Shown in pieces: positions 1 through 11,634 of a stretch of DNA of 64,000 nucleotides (positions are counted from its first letter, which is position 1; every line of letters begins with the position of its first letter). The notes beneath the pieces are model-generated. The model worked only from the letters and a program-made list of their open reading frames with translations. It had not been told where the DNA came from and did not search any database. The translations under genes and the position numbers were made by a program. The stretch covers positions 61,337,078 to 61,401,077 of the forward strand of contig CM060312.1 of assembly GCA_030674185.1 (NCBI GenBank), written 5' to 3'. This stretch comes from Monoplex corrugatus. Lineage: Eukaryota; Mollusca; Gastropoda; Littorinimorpha; Ranellidae.

Positions 1-54
1 GGTAGTCGGTAGTCAGCCATGTCCATACTTATTTATTAAATTGGAAAAAAGGTC

Positions 55-400
55 ATTGGTTTAAAGTCTTCTAAGAATTGATATTTTTGGCTCTAGGGAA
101 ATGAGACATATGGAAGCAATTTCATGTAACTTAGGCCCTGTGTTATATATGTTTTAGTGTCCATAGTTGTGTTTAACATTGTATTCAGATGTTTTTTTTA
201 ATCCCCTGTGTGATAAATTGGATGGAGTGGTCAGTGCTAGAGGCATCTCCTTAGATGATGTGCGTGAATGCATGGATAGGTTTACTTAATTTTCTTTTCC
301 TTTCGTTTTTCCTGTTGACATATTGTATATGTTTAAAAAGGTTATAGTCCTGATATGGCTCTACGTAGTCGGCTGGGCTTTAAACAAAAGTAACAGTAAC
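55..400 (+). mobile_element. LINE or SINE 3' end fragment, copy 1
   Basis: This stretch is a diverged paralogue of 2885-3275. Shared blocks in the same order include a stretch around GATAAATTGGA, an AATTTTCTTTTCC block and a final block with CTGATATGG, CAGTCGGCTGGG and TTAAACAAA followed by AAC-rich sequence. An ordered block series ending in a short-unit tail is typical of a 5'-truncated non-LTR retroelement 3' end. No coding sequence remains. The family cannot be named from the sequence alone. Confidence 0.55.
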
Positions 401-498
401 CCCATTTTTAGATTTTGTGTGGTTGAATCATGGAACAACAGCATTCTATAAGGTCTATCTGTCTCTTCCTCCGACTCTGTCCTGATTTGCTCCTCCTG

Positions 499-499
<1 letters not shown>

Positions 500-561
<62 letters not shown>
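500..561. repeat. (GT)n microsatellite
   Basis: Uninterrupted GT dinucleotide tract directly downstream of the LINE tail. Open frames across it, in either strand, are Cys-Val or His-Thr artefacts. Confidence 0.95.
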
Positions 562-562
<1 letters not shown>

Positions 563-1059
563 GCACAACTGCACATGAATGTATGTAAAAGAAAGAAGTT
601 TAATGTTAAGCATTACATTGCGTGAAAAATTAAACTGTATGCACACACGACCCACCCACCCCCATACCAGGTAAAATGTGCGCAAAGAAAAACATGAAAA
701 GCATACACATGAAAAAGTAAATTGTATACACACACAAGTAAATTGTAAGCGTAGTGCATGCATAGAGTAAGCGCCCCAAACACTTTTATTTCGGGAAACG
801 TACCCCCTGTCACACACATAGCATTAATGATTTTGCAGCCATGTATTGTGCAACAATTGTTTGTGTACATATAAATGATATCTGTGCCTTTCTGTGAATT
901 GTTTTGCCATTGTTAGTCATTAGAATTATCACTAATCACTATTCAAAACCACAAACTAGCTTTGGCCTAATGTTTTTCTTTGATACTTGGGACTTTTTTT
1001 TTTTAAATCTGCAGATGCAGAAATGTAGCTTTAAATTTCTTAACATTGTTAGCCTTTTT

Positions 1060-1487
1060 AAGGTCACACAGAACTAATCATTGAGTGGTCTTTCCATTGA
1101 ACTGAATATGCCCTTTGTGTCATATTGAAGTGTCCCATAAAGGTCACATAAAACTAATGATTGAATTGGTCTCAGTTTGAACTGAATATGCCCTTTGTGT
1201 GTGAGACTGAAGTGTCCCATAAAGACAACACAGAACTAATTATTGAATTTGTCTCACCTTTGAATTGAGCAAGTTCTGTCCATGAGAGTGAAGTATCCCA
1301 TGAAAGGCCACACAGAATTAATAATTGTACTGTTTTGTCCTTATTGAATTTGTCTCACCTCTGAATTGAACAAGTTCTGTCCATGAGAGTGAAGTATCCC
1401 ATGAAAGGCCACACAGAATTAATAATTGAACTGTTTTGCCCTTGAACTGATTCAGGTTCTGTGCATGAGACAGAAGGATCCCAAAGA

Positions 1488-1524
<37 letters not shown>

Positions 1525-1850
1525 ATGAATAAAAAGTCTTAATCATTGAATTATCGACCTTTGAACTGAACAAGTTCTCTGTGTGAGACTGAAGTATCTC
1601 ATAAAAAAAATCACACAAAACTAATAATTGAACTGTTTCATGTTTGAACAGAACCAGTTCTTTGTGTGAGACTGAAATATCCCATAAAAGGTCACATGAA
1701 ACTAATAATTGAATTGTCTCATGTTTGAACGGAACAAGTTCTCTGTGTGAGGCTGAAGTATCTGACTGAACAAGTTCTCTGTGTGAGACTGAAGTATCTC
1801 ACTGAACAAGTTCTCTGCATGAGACTGAAGTATCTCATAAAGTCACTGGG
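1060..1850. repeat. Diverged tandem repeat, unit about 80 bp
   Basis: About ten imperfect units, each with a ggtCACACAGAACTAAT-like block, then ATTGAA, a tgaactGAACAAGTTCTgt block and a GACTGAAGTATCCCATAAA-like block. Units near 1760-1840 are shortened to about 40 bp. The divergence points to an old array. An (AAAT)n tract (1486-1530) interrupts it. Confidence 0.8.
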
Positions 1851-1969
1851 TAATGGTGTCTTAGAGGCTTTACTACTCAGTAATCCAGGACCAGAGGTAT
1901 CAGGGTCACTGCCAGTGTCCCATTTCTCCACCAGGTGGGTGTGAGTACACAGGTGATTTTTTTTTCTCA

Positions 1970-2160
1970 TTAACCCTTCGACTTCATACCCTGCCGACCA
2001 GCATCCTGTATTGTTAACATGCTAGAAAAGCATAGACTTACCCTGTTGACACTCTCAGCCTGTCCACCGGCTTTCTGCAGGAAGCTGGTGGATAGGGTGA
2101 GGAAGTAAAAGGTTTAAGTTTTAGTAATTGGTGGATAAGCTACTTAAGTCGAAGGGTTAA
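1970..2160 (+). mobile_element. Nested palindromic TTAA MITE, copy 1
   Basis: The element starts and ends with TTAA and its terminal inverted repeats are TTAACCCTTCGACTT and its exact complement. The usual termini in this window are TTAACCCTTTGACTCCC, so the two changes in this copy are present in both arms. The inner palindrome (about 2045-2140) is degraded on its left side. TTAA flanks with CCC...GGG ends are the pattern of piggyBac-type transposons, so I infer a non-autonomous piggyBac-like MITE. No transposase is encoded. Confidence 0.8.
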
Positions 2161-2311
2161 ACACCATTCTTGACCTATAGTGCTGGGGTTGAAGGAAGGT
2201 GCTCAGTCTTAGCACAGTCAACCATCAGGTTTTGGATAGATAAACTGAACTACTCGGTATGGTCCCCTTGCAGGAGATCTCTCATCAGTCTGGGTCTGCA
2301 ACTGAGCAGTT

Positions 2312-2393
2312 ACTCTCATAAGTAGGGGGCTAAGTAAGTTGGATCAAAACAGACTCTCATAAGTAGGGGACTTAGTAAGTTGGATCAAAACAG
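2312..2393. repeat. 41-bp direct repeat, two copies
   Basis: Two adjacent near-identical copies starting ACTCTCATAAGTAGGGG and ending GGATCAAAACAG. A simple local tandem duplication. Confidence 0.85.
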
Positions 2394-2884
2394 GCACTTT
2401 TGAACTCCACCAAAGAAACTCATCAGCAGTGCAGAGTCTTCTCTAGAGAGTGGTCTCATGGTGGGTTGATGTCTCTGGCTCCTGTGGGCTTCACTGGCAT
2501 TGGAACCTTGTGGGCTTCCTGGCATTGGGACCTCGTGGTTGTGCTGTGAAGCCAGATTGAGCAGTGTGAAATCAGTGCAACACCAAGGTGATGCAGAAGT
2601 TGGAGCAGCAAAATCTGTGGTAGATGTGGTTTAAGTGTACGTGTCCGGAATGCACACATCTGAAAGGACACGTATAACATGACTCCATTTTGAAATATGT
2701 GTTGCATGTCTTTCCCCGTGGGGGTGCCGGGAGCTCTTTCAGTATATATAGTGTCCCCACCTTCTGGAAATTCTGTGCTAGACATTTCCTCTTTTCTGTC
2801 ACTTTCTTTGTTTCTTCCTTATTCCTTTGTATTCTGTGATTTCTTTCTATCATTTTCTCCCTTGCTGGTCCATTCACCTGTAGG

Positions 2885-3275
2885 TATTTGATAAAGTCTT
2901 ACGTACATTCTCTTGGAATTGATAATTGGGTACATGTATTAAGTGCGTTTTGGGCTGCATGGAAACGAGATATGGACCGTGGAAGCAATTATAGGTAACT
3001 TTAGGCCTGTTTTTATGTATGTTTTAGTGTCCTCATGTATGTTTTAATTTGTATTCAAATGTTTTTTAAATCCCCTATATGATAAATTGGACGGAGTAGT
3101 CAACACCAGGGGCATCTTCTTAGATTATGTGTGTGAAGGCATTGATATGTGTAATTAATTTTCTTTTCCCTTTTTTTTTCCTTTTGAAGTATTGTGTATG
3201 TTTTGAAACAGTTGTAGCCCTGATATGGTTCTACGCAGTCGGCTGGGCCTTAAACAAAAATAACAGTAACTGCTG
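2885..3275 (+). mobile_element. LINE or SINE 3' end fragment, copy 2
   Basis: Paralogue of the fragment near the left edge of the window, with the same block order and a better preserved end: CCTGATATGGTTCTACGCAG followed by a TTAAACAAAAATAAC tail. A third, shorter copy of this terminal block lies at about 29530-29590. The recurrence of the same 3' block at dispersed sites is the evidence for retroposition. Confidence 0.6.
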
Positions 3276-3596
3276 CATGTCTGTTTAACTCGGTATGTAG
3301 TAGATTTTGGAATCCGTGCTTGTTGAAAGTATCCGAGTATGCAAATATTATGTTTGTAAACCCTTTCAATAAGTCGGCTATCCTTTCTTGATTAACAGGT
3401 TTACAAGTTTGAATAATCAGGCTCCATTGTTTTTCAAGATTGCAGCTTATTTGAAGTGAACATGAGGCAAGAACAATTACATTAGGCTTCGATTTTGGGA
3501 GGTGGTTAGGGAAACATACTTGACCTGAGAGGTGAGGAAAGATGTACACAAAAGCTGTTAATTAAAACGGACAGAATAAATGAATATATTGAAATG

Positions 3597-3735
3597 GCCG
3601 ACTGACTGACTGACTGACTGATTGACTGACTGAATATATAAGTAAAATAGATAGATAGATCGAGAGAGAGAGAGAGATGGATGGATGGATGGATGGATGG
3701 ATGGATGGATGGATGGATGATTGGATGAATAAACA
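3597..3735. repeat. (GACT)n, (GATA)n and (GGAT)n microsatellites
   Basis: Consecutive tetranucleotide tracts: GACT (3597-3633), GATA and GA (about 3650-3676), then GGAT (3675-3720). Open frames here are repeat-derived. Confidence 0.95.
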
Positions 3736-3739
3736 GATA

Positions 3740-5736
3740 AATCAGCAAATTTATAAAAGAAAGAACGGAGAAGGAGAGAAAGAAATAAAGAAAGAAAGTG
3801 CCCAAAAGGAGGAGGGGAATGTTGCTGTGTTGTCACCAGTTACCATAATAGTCCAGCATTGAAATCAGCAACTGAAATCAGCAATCAGTTTTGTAGCGGA
3901 CTGTAGTACTACTAGACAAGGAAGCCTTTCTTTGTCTCCTTTGTTTCTTCGTCTCCCTTGTCAGTTTTGTTTAGTGTGCTACTGTCACCTTGGCCATTAT
4001 GCTGAATGTTGCAGAACATTTGTATTTCAGTGAAAACCACTACCTGTCACATGTAAGCACACACTGGGCAAGGTGGGCATGTTTTCTGTTTTATTCCTAG
4101 CTCCTGAGATGTTGTCAGCACGTGTAAACTTTAGTTTTTGTTTGTTTTTTTGCTGTTTGTGGATTATTTTCCTCACCCTAGTCTACTCCACCCATGAAAA
4201 TTCTGAATGGGAACTTGTAGACATTGCTGTTAATTAGTGACATCAGCATTCTTCAAAGGTTTAAATTTGGACATATTTACATCAGCACTCTGCTTAGAAA
4301 CCAAAACAAAAGCATAACGCAACAAATTACTGTTGAAATGGACATGCCAGTCTCTCTCTCTCTTTTTTTTTGTTTTTTGTTTTTTTTGTTAGAATGAATT
4401 GCCATTGCCATGCCTTTTAAGCTCTCTGTTTGATTCAGTAATTTGTTTGACATTGATTTGGTTATTAAAGGGTGGAGAGACCTGGAATTGTATTGCAGCG
4501 CAGCTTGAAATTATGGTCATGTAGTTTTAGATACAGTGTGGATGTTTCGATGCCCTGACTCAAGCTTTACTACAAACTACTATGCCTGTAGTCTAGAGGT
4601 TATAACCTGGGCAGACTGTGTTTACTGGTGTGATACTTACCGTATGCATTATATTGGTTGCCATCACTTGTTGACTGTGTCGGTGTAGTCTGCGTAGTGT
4701 GTACAGGCCAACCCACCTGGATATTTTTTGTCACTTGAGGCCACCTTAATCCTTAGCTTTTAAAATCCTCATGGATTAACCTAAACCATTGTGTAATCCT
4801 TAGCTTTTAAAATCCTCGTGGATTAACCTAAACGAGTGTGCATGATAAGTCAGCCAGATTCATTGACAGCTTTGATAAGTAACAGTTCCTTCGCATTCTT
4901 GCGCCTGCTCTATGCATTGGACCTGTTTTAACAGATTAGTATCTGAAGAATGCGTGTGTCTGTTGAAATGATTATGATGTCCCATTTTCTTCTTTTAAAG
5001 TCAGACTTTTTTGTTCAAGCTGTGTCTAAAATGGATCTGTGAATGTGGATGACATGTTCTTTTTGCTTTTACATGGTTATCAGTCGGTCGTGCTTTGTTT
5101 AATGTTTTAATTTTCTTCATCTTCAGCTGTTAGTTCTCATCATAGTATTTAGCTTTTTAAGGTCAGAGTGTAAAGGTGTGCGTTTGTTAATGCATCAGAA
5201 TTGTAATTTTCTTGTCATGATTATATTTAGTGTTCCTTTGAGGTGTTTTATTTTTTTTCCTTTTCGTTTATGTGTGTTAAAAAAAAAGTCTCTCTCTTTA
5301 AAATGTGTAATATTAATGGCAGGTGGTAGTACACCTCCAACACTAATTGTGCATGATTTTCTTGGAATGACTGCAGCAAGACTTGTGCTTGTCATGTGTC
5401 AGTCTGTGTGTACCAAAACGCTTCAGCTCAATTTTCTTTCCACTGTCCAGTATCCTAACTGAAGTTTTGAACATATGACTTATAGTTATACGCTTGGTGT
5501 ACTACATTCAGATGTGTTTAAACATTAACTTGATTAAGAAGTACTGTAATTAGCTCTGTGTGTGTGGGTGTGGGTGCATGTGTCTGTATATGTGTGAACA
5601 AGTATATGAGAAACACATGCACAAGCTTAAAAGAACAGTGCTGTTTTGAAGTTAACATTGACAGCAGTAGCAACAACAGCCAGAAGTAAACAAACAAGAA
5701 GATGGACTTGCCTCTGTTCCATTGTTCTCTTCACAG
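3740..5736. other. AT-rich stretch without recognised gene
   Basis: Apart from a 47-bp duplication near 4.75 kb I see no repeat family, RNA gene or convincing exon. Given the candidate exon just downstream, this may be intron. Confidence 0.5.
4748..4841. repeat. 47-bp tandem duplication
   Basis: Two adjacent copies starting AATCCTTAGCTTTTAAAATC that differ by a few bases. The copy boundary falls at about 4795. Confidence 0.85.
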
Positions 5737-5803
5737 TGATGAAGAACGATTCACACCGAAAGAAAGCTACAGTGATCAGCAAATGTGTATGTCTGTGAAC
5801 AAC
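5737..5803 (+). CDS. Candidate internal exon, unidentified protein
   Basis: The segment follows a good acceptor (a pyrimidine-rich run ending TTCTCTTCACAG) and precedes GTATGT. Read from the second base it is open for 22 codons (DEERFTPKESYSDQQ at the start) and ends in phase 0, which matches the start of the candidate exon at 20931. A second frame, read from the third base, is also open for 19 codons (MKNDSHRKKATVISK at the start). With a weaker GTGTAT donor inside it, that frame would leave one base and could join the 21144 exon directly. The two readings cannot both be right. I recognise no domain, and a chance open frame of this size is possible. Confidence 0.4.
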
Positions 5804-5889
5804 GTATGTTCCACAATGTATTTGTCAGATTCTAATTAGGTGGGAGGGGGCATTGCCATTGTGTAATTAGACAATCTGATTTGTTGGTT

Positions 5890-5892
<3 letters not shown>

Positions 5893-5922
<30 letters not shown>
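5893..5922. repeat. Poly-T tract
   Basis: A run of 30 T followed by CAG. It resembles a splice acceptor, but the downstream frames close quickly. It could equally be the A-tail of a minus-strand retroposon. Confidence 0.9.
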
Positions 5923-6043
5923 CAGGAAGGTTTGGAGGCAGGTTTAAATTAAGGTGTTCTCACACTGTAATTACATCGTCATTTTGTGGGAAAAAAACTC
6001 CATACAGTACAGTGATTAATGAACTGGTTACCAGTTATTAGTG

Positions 6044-6187
6044 TTAACTGTTGGACTCCCGCATCCTATCCACCAACCGCAGGAAGCTGGTAGGTAGGGT
6101 GAGGGAGTAAAAGGGTTAAGTTTTTGCTTTGCTAGCATGGTTGACAGTGCAGGATGCTGGTGGACAGGGTGCAGGAGTCAAAGGGTT
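6044..6187 (-). mobile_element. Nested palindromic TTAA MITE, copy 2
   Basis: Reverse orientation relative to copy 1: the arm containing TTTGCTTTGCTAGCATGG lies on the right. The right end GAGTCAAAGGG is intact, but the final TTAA is replaced by a T run. The left half of the inner palindrome is deleted. Confidence 0.75.
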
Positions 6188-6540
6188 TTTTGAGGAACAC
6201 AATAGCCACATAATTTGAACGTTGGATTACTAGTTGGAACTTCCATGTTTGACCCTGTCTGGTAGCTGCTGTCAGGTGAAAGGTGTACCTTGCACGTTTG
6301 GATCTCCCAGATCAACACATGTGCAGACCTGCTAGTGCCTGAGCTCCTTTCTTGTTTATACAAACATGGCCTAGGGATACCAGAAAATGCCCTGCATGCA
6401 TACCCCCCAAAATGGAGTGCGACCATCTGCATGGCAGTGTAAAACAAAAATGCACGGGCTACACACTAAAAGCTTACTTACAGGAAGTGTGTGGGCCTTG
6501 CAGCCTGAGAACACAGACGAAAAATTAGTGTTGGTTTGTG
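6188..6540 (+). mobile_element. tRNA-derived SINE
   Basis: A tRNA-like head (GAACGTTGGATTACTAG, then TGTTTGACCC at the B-box position) is followed by a conserved-looking body: GATCTCCCAGATCAACACAT, TGTGCAGACCTGCTAGTGCC and CATACCCCCCAAAATGGAGT. I recognise this body as a SINE type common in molluscan sequence. That recognition is from memory and needs a repeat-library search. It abuts MITE copy 2 on its left. Confidence 0.65.
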
Positions 6541-6589
6541 TTTTCAATAGTTTGGTTTATTTAATTCTCCAAGAGTCCTGAAGGATTGA

Positions 6590-6710
6590 ATGATCTGTAA
6601 TATTGACCCAGGCTTTGGCATACAGTCGGCAGAGCTGGAGGAATCTGGTTAGCACATCTTTAGTGTGGCACCCCAGTGATTCTTCGTAAGCGTTAAGAAA
6701 GAAGAAGAAG
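6590..6710 (+). pseudogene. LINE ORF2 C-terminal remnant
   Basis: The frame gives TQALAYSRQSWRNLVSTS near its end, closely parallel to the remnant at 41470-41655 (NQALAHNWQSWRNLVTSS). Both resemble the conserved C-terminal tail of LINE polyproteins, in which a Trp-Arg motif is followed by a short Pro/Ser end. An AAGAAGAAGAAGG run follows. Only the last part of the element remains. Confidence 0.6.
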
Positions 6711-6765
6711 GAAGGAGGACATTGAACCAGATATTGATTTAAGAATGAATTATTGACTTTTTGTA

Positions 6766-6841
6766 GACATAGTTTTAACCAGATGTGACCTGCATATTTG
6801 ATTAGACATAGTTTTAACCAGATGTGGCCTGCATATTTGAT
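6766..6841. repeat. 38-bp tandem duplication
   Basis: Two adjacent copies of a unit containing TAGACATAGTTTTAACCAGA and CTGCATATTTGAT, differing at one or two bases. Confidence 0.85.
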
Positions 6842-6859
6842 CCTAGAGCATATGGTAAT

Positions 6860-7455
6860 AGTCCATTCCAAGAGTTCCAGATAATGTACACAAAGGCATT
6901 GAAAAAGGATGATAAAATAACTTTTTTTTAATGTTTATGTGTATAAGACTGGGAGACATATCATGATCAGTTTTTGCGACTGAGTGCACATAAGAAGACT
7001 TTTGTGACAAGCATATTTTTGAGCAATTTTATGTTATATTGAATTTTCCCATTCATACAGATACAAATGTATTTCTCTCCTGAATTCAAGTGCTGTGGTA
7101 TTTGGCTGGGACTGGTTCACATACCTATATATGCATGCATGCAAGTACACATTCCCACGCACTCATGCACACACATCTTCCATACCAATCGATGCACACA
7201 TGTGTTTTATAGCGTTAACATCTGAACAGCAAACTTAGTCCACTGATTAGTTGTTTTTCATTTTTATCCTGCCATTGGAGAAGACGGTCAGAGTTAAAAT
7301 GATGAAAAAACTGACTGACAAATATTGTAAATGTTGAGGTCCCATTTACTGGAAGTGTTCTTTCTGTGATAGATAGCATTTACATCCAACATAAAAAAAA
7401 AACGTAGGCTGTTCATGATGATGATGAAAAGTGATTTGAAGTGAAAAAATACATT
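6860..7455. other. No gene seen
   Basis: AT-rich sequence with a few ATGCATGCATGC and short CA runs. No exon or repeat family recognised. Confidence 0.5.
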
Positions 7456-7457
7456 TC

Positions 7458-7459
<2 letters not shown>

Positions 7460-7548
<89 letters not shown>

Positions 7549-7553
7549 CACAC

Positions 7554-7603
<50 letters not shown>

Positions 7604-7616
7604 ACACACAAACACA

Positions 7617-7697
<81 letters not shown>
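7460..7697. repeat. Compound (CA)n(CT)n microsatellite
   Basis: A long CA tract with rare interruptions (ACAACACACAAC, ACCACACACAAAC) passes directly into an uninterrupted CT tract at about 7645. Open frames over it on both strands are repeat artefacts. Confidence 0.95.
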
Positions 7698-7700
<3 letters not shown>

Positions 7701-7936
7701 CCCAAAAGAAAACAACACCAGCGCAATACAAAACGAAAAAGCTGAAATAAATCGAAGTCTCTTCTATCGTTCAAGCAAATAGGAACTAGAAACATAAAAA
7801 TAGAATCAGGATGCACATTTGATGGAATAAAGTTGTCACCATGTTTCCCTGCTCACTGAAATGTTAAAAGAAATCTACTGGGTTTTTTCCCCCCTGTAGA
7901 CTTTGTGTATTTATTCTGTTTTCTCTTGTGTATAAC

Positions 7937-8000
7937 TGACAGTGGTTAGTTGGCCAAAACTTTGCGCCTGACTTGTTTCATTATATTAATCACGCATTCT
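7937..8000 (+). mobile_element. Penelope-like element tail remnant
   Basis: The order GACAGTGGTTAGTTGGCC, AAAACTTTGCGCCTGACTTG, then a TTAATCACGCATTCTG-like end parallels the 3' terminal segment of the element at 32840-32917 and the remnant at 50.55 kb. Short and diverged, so homology is tentative. Confidence 0.4.
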
Positions 8001-8009
8001 GTTTCTGTT

Positions 8010-9000
8010 TTAGTGTGTTTCTGATTTGAAAAAAAAATTTAAAACAACAAATATACCAAAAAGCCGATAGGGGAAAAAACTGTAGACAGTTGAGATTCTT
8101 GCTTACATAGAATGCTAAGCACAGAGAGACTTGTACTTTATGCTGCGATAAGCAGTGTCTTGTTAAACAGAGCACTGTGTAGGGCCTAGAACATTACAAA
8201 TTAACAGATTTTTGTGGCTGTGAGAAGTGGTGCACATACTCAAAATGGCCGTTTGTGTTGATCAGGTAAAGCCATATATGATAGTAGATAGCTCCCAGTT
8301 GCAAAATATAGTAACAGCTATTTGATTTACAGAACTGACAAATTTTTATATGATTGGTTCCATTCATTGATATGATTTACTTTTTATCTTTGCTCTTGCC
8401 ATGATCAGCCCAGTAAAAATATGGACCAGCCACTCACTCAATTTTTCTTTCTGTTAGCATGAAAAAAACCAACATTTTTGTGTGATTTGTTCCGAGCAGA
8501 CGTGGTCCAGTGCTGCTGTCTTGTAATCAGGATTAGCACTGTTACAGAAACAGTTATTGTGAGGAAATGAGCACTGCCCGCTTGATTCATTAAAGTTGTT
8601 TTATGGATTGAAGACTCCAGCTACACCAGATGTTTATGTACAAAGTGGTTGATGGACTGGTACAGCATTTATAATCCTTACAGTAATAATAGGCATACAG
8701 AGCAATATGGAATTGTTTTTCAGAAAAAAATCAATTATCAATTGAAGCATTTAGTTGAAGAAGTAATTCAGCACCGTCAGTTGAATGCTTCCTGAACAGA
8801 AGGGTACCCTGACCTGCTAATATGCCAAGCGCAGTCTGTCACATATTGTATGCCAGTTGTGGATTTTGTGACAAAAAGGAAGAAGAAGAAAGATTCTGGT
8901 GTGAGGAAAACAGTGTCTCCCTTCTTTTTGTATTCATCATCTACACATTTTGTATATTGTTCAGTATGCCTGTTATTATTGTAGGGATTATAGTCCTCTT
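8010..9000. other. No gene seen
   Basis: AT-rich sequence. A GAAGAAGAAG run lies near 8880. Nothing identifiable before the Penelope-like tail that follows. Confidence 0.5.
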
Positions 9001-9004
9001 CTCC

Positions 9005-9180
9005 CACAGGATGAAGCAGCAGGGAAGTCTCAATCTTTTTCTCCAATTTTTAATATTTGGTGTTTGTTCTTTTTTTTTTTTTTTTTTTTTTTGTGATCTT
9101 ACATTCACGCTTGACTGCGCCTGCCTTGTCTGGTTGTATTAAATACACATTCTGATTTTATTTTTATGTTTTTCTGGTTC
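9005..9180 (+). mobile_element. Penelope-like element tail remnant
   Basis: The blocks GAAGCAGCAGGGAAG, TTTGGTGTTTGTTC, TGATCTTACATTCACGCTTG and TTGTATTAAATACACATTCTG occur in the same order as GAGGCAGCAGGGAAG, TTTGGTGTTTGTGG, TGACCGTGCATTCGCGCTTG and the terminal segment at 32755-32900. A T run (about 9069-9092) has expanded inside it. This is an older copy of the 3' end without coding sequence. Confidence 0.65.
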
Positions 9181-9398
9181 TTGTATGCAAGAACGCGGGC
9201 AGTCACACTTGTTTTGGAGGCCACAGCTGGCGATGAATGAAGTAGTTCTTCCAGTTTATGCCAGGTGCCATGGAGCTAGGTGGTCCTGTGGAGGCCTACC
9301 CCTTTTAAGTCTTAAAAAAAGGCTCCATTTTCTTTGAAAACCTTGTTTGCAAACTTGTGAAATCTGGAAGAAAAAAAGTTGTGGTGAGATTGGAGTTT

Positions 9399-10825
9399 GA
9401 AGTGATGTTTGACTTGCTGTTCATAGATCACTTCAGCTGCATTGATGAAGTGATGTTTGATTGTTGCTGTTCATAGATCACTTCAGCTGCATTGATGAAG
9501 TGATGTTTGACTGTTGCTGTTCATAGATCACTTCAGCTGCATTGATGAAGTGATATTTGATTGTTGCTGTTCATAGATCACTTCTGCTGCATTGATGAAG
9601 TGATGTTTGTTGCTGTTCATAGATCACTTCTGCTGCATTGATGAAGTGATGTTTGATTGTTGTTGCATTGATGAAGTGATGTTTTATTGTTGCTGTTCAT
9701 AGATCACTTCTGCTGCATTGATGAAGTGATGTTTGTTGCTGTTCATAGATCACTTCAGCTGCATTGATGAAGTGATATTTGATTGTTGCTGTTCATAGAT
9801 CACTTCTGCTGCATTGATGAAGTGATGTTTGTTGCTGTTCATAGATCACTTCAGCTGCATTGATGAAGCGATATTTGATTGTTGCTGTTCATAGATCACT
9901 TCTGCTGCATTGATGAAGTGATGTTTGTTGCTGTTCATAGATCACTTCAGCTGCATTGATGAAGTGATGTTTGATTGTTGTTGCATTGATGAAGTGATGT
10001 TTTATTGTTGCTGTTCATAGATCACTTCTGCTGCATTGATGAAGTGATGTTTGATTGTTGCTGCATTGATGAAGTGATGTTTGATTGTTGCTGTTCATAG
10101 ATCACTTCTGCTGCATTGATGAAGTGATGTTTGATTGTTGCTGCATTGATGAAGTGATGTTTGATTGTTGCTGTTCATAGATCACTTCAGCTGCATTGAT
10201 GAAGTGATGTTTGATTGTTGCTGTTCATAGATCACTTCAGCTGCATTGATGAAGTGATGTTTGATTGTTGCTGTTCATAGATCACTTCTGCTGCATTGAT
10301 GAAGTGATGTTTGATTGTTGCTGCATTGATGAAGTGATGTTTGATTGTTGCTGTTCATAGATCACTTCAGCTGCATTGATGAAGTGATGTTTGATTGTTG
10401 CTGTTCATAGATCACTTCAGCTACATTGATGATGTGATGTTTGATTGTTGCTGTTCATAGATCACTTGAGCTACATTCATGAAGTGATGTTTGATTGTTG
10501 CTGTTCATAGATCACTTCAGCTGCATTGATGAAGTGATGTTTGATTGTTGCTGTTCATAGATCACTTCAGCTGCATTGATGAAGTGATGTTTGATTGTTG
10601 CTGTTCATAGATCACTTGAGCTGCATTGATGAAGTGATGTTTGATTGTTGCTGTTCATAGATCACTTGAGCTACATTCATGAAGTGATGTTTGATTATTG
10701 CGGTTCATAGATGAGTTCAGTTGCATTGATGAAGTGATGTTTGATTGTTGCTGTTCATAGATCACTTCTGCTGCATTGATGAAGTGATGTTTGATTGTTG
10801 CTGTTCATAGATCACTTCAGCTGCA
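9399..10825. repeat. 50-bp hairpin minisatellite
   Basis: About 30 units. The main period is 50 bp, with 46-bp variants and about five 30-bp units that lack the CTGTTCATAGATCACTTC part. Each full unit contains ATCACTTC and its complement GAAGTGAT separated by about 12 bases (AGCTGCATTGAT), so a single strand can fold into a hairpin per unit. Variation is concentrated at CAG/CTG/GAG just after ATCACTT. The end of the array is next to the inverted repeat at 10847. Confidence 0.95.
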
Positions 10826-10846
10826 TGCAGTCAAGTTTTGCCGTTT

Positions 10847-11602
10847 AAGATCACCTGATGTGACTAGCTGTCACATTTAGGTGGGAAAGTTCTAAACTCT
10901 GTCCATATAATAAGAGTATATGGAAAGTTAAACATGGAACCGCTGAAATAGCATTGAAATAAGGACAGCACTGTTACAAACATTTTTTAAAAAAGTCATC
11001 TTTGGTTGATCAGTGTGGCCAATGATCAGTCCGCTTAGCTTGGAGCCTACTTGTTATTCTTTGAAAGAAACCAATTACCTCAAGAGCTAGAAATTAAATA
11101 TGTATTGTGTACGGATTTTTGTTGTTGTTCTGTTTTACTTCAGATCAACTCGAAAGTAAAAATCTGCTGTCTGTGTTTCTGCTGTTCCTGTTAATCTCTC
11201 CCAGCTTTCTTGTTAAAGCAAAAAATCTTTCTTTTTCTATCTGTGTCCACCACCCCCCCCCCCCCCCCCCCCATTTGCCTCCTGCATGCACTGATCCCAT
11301 TGTTTTGCCTTTCTCTCTTTTGTAGGGAGGGGAGGACACACACACATACGCGTGCACACACATACGCGTGCACACGCACATACACACACACACACGCACG
11401 CACGCACGCACGCACGCATGCATGCAGAGGGAAGGGGGAGTGAGTAGGAGAGAGAAAAATAGAGTTGAGAGGGGGTTTCCATTTTTTTCCCTCGCATTTT
11501 TGCTCTGTTCTCCTTTCATATCTTACCCTCTCATCTGCTCGCTCTCTCTCTCCATCCCTCCCTCTCCAGCCCTACGTTTCTCTTCTTCCCTACACACACA
11601 CA

Positions 11603-11634
<32 letters not shown>

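Noticed and set aside
7346..7816. A 156-codon minus-strand open frame
   Set aside because: It reads through the (CA)n(CT)n tract. The Cys-Val and Glu-Arg runs are translation of a dinucleotide repeat.
9399..10825. CRISPR-like array
   Set aside because: Units are contiguous with no unique spacers. This is a eukaryotic minisatellite.
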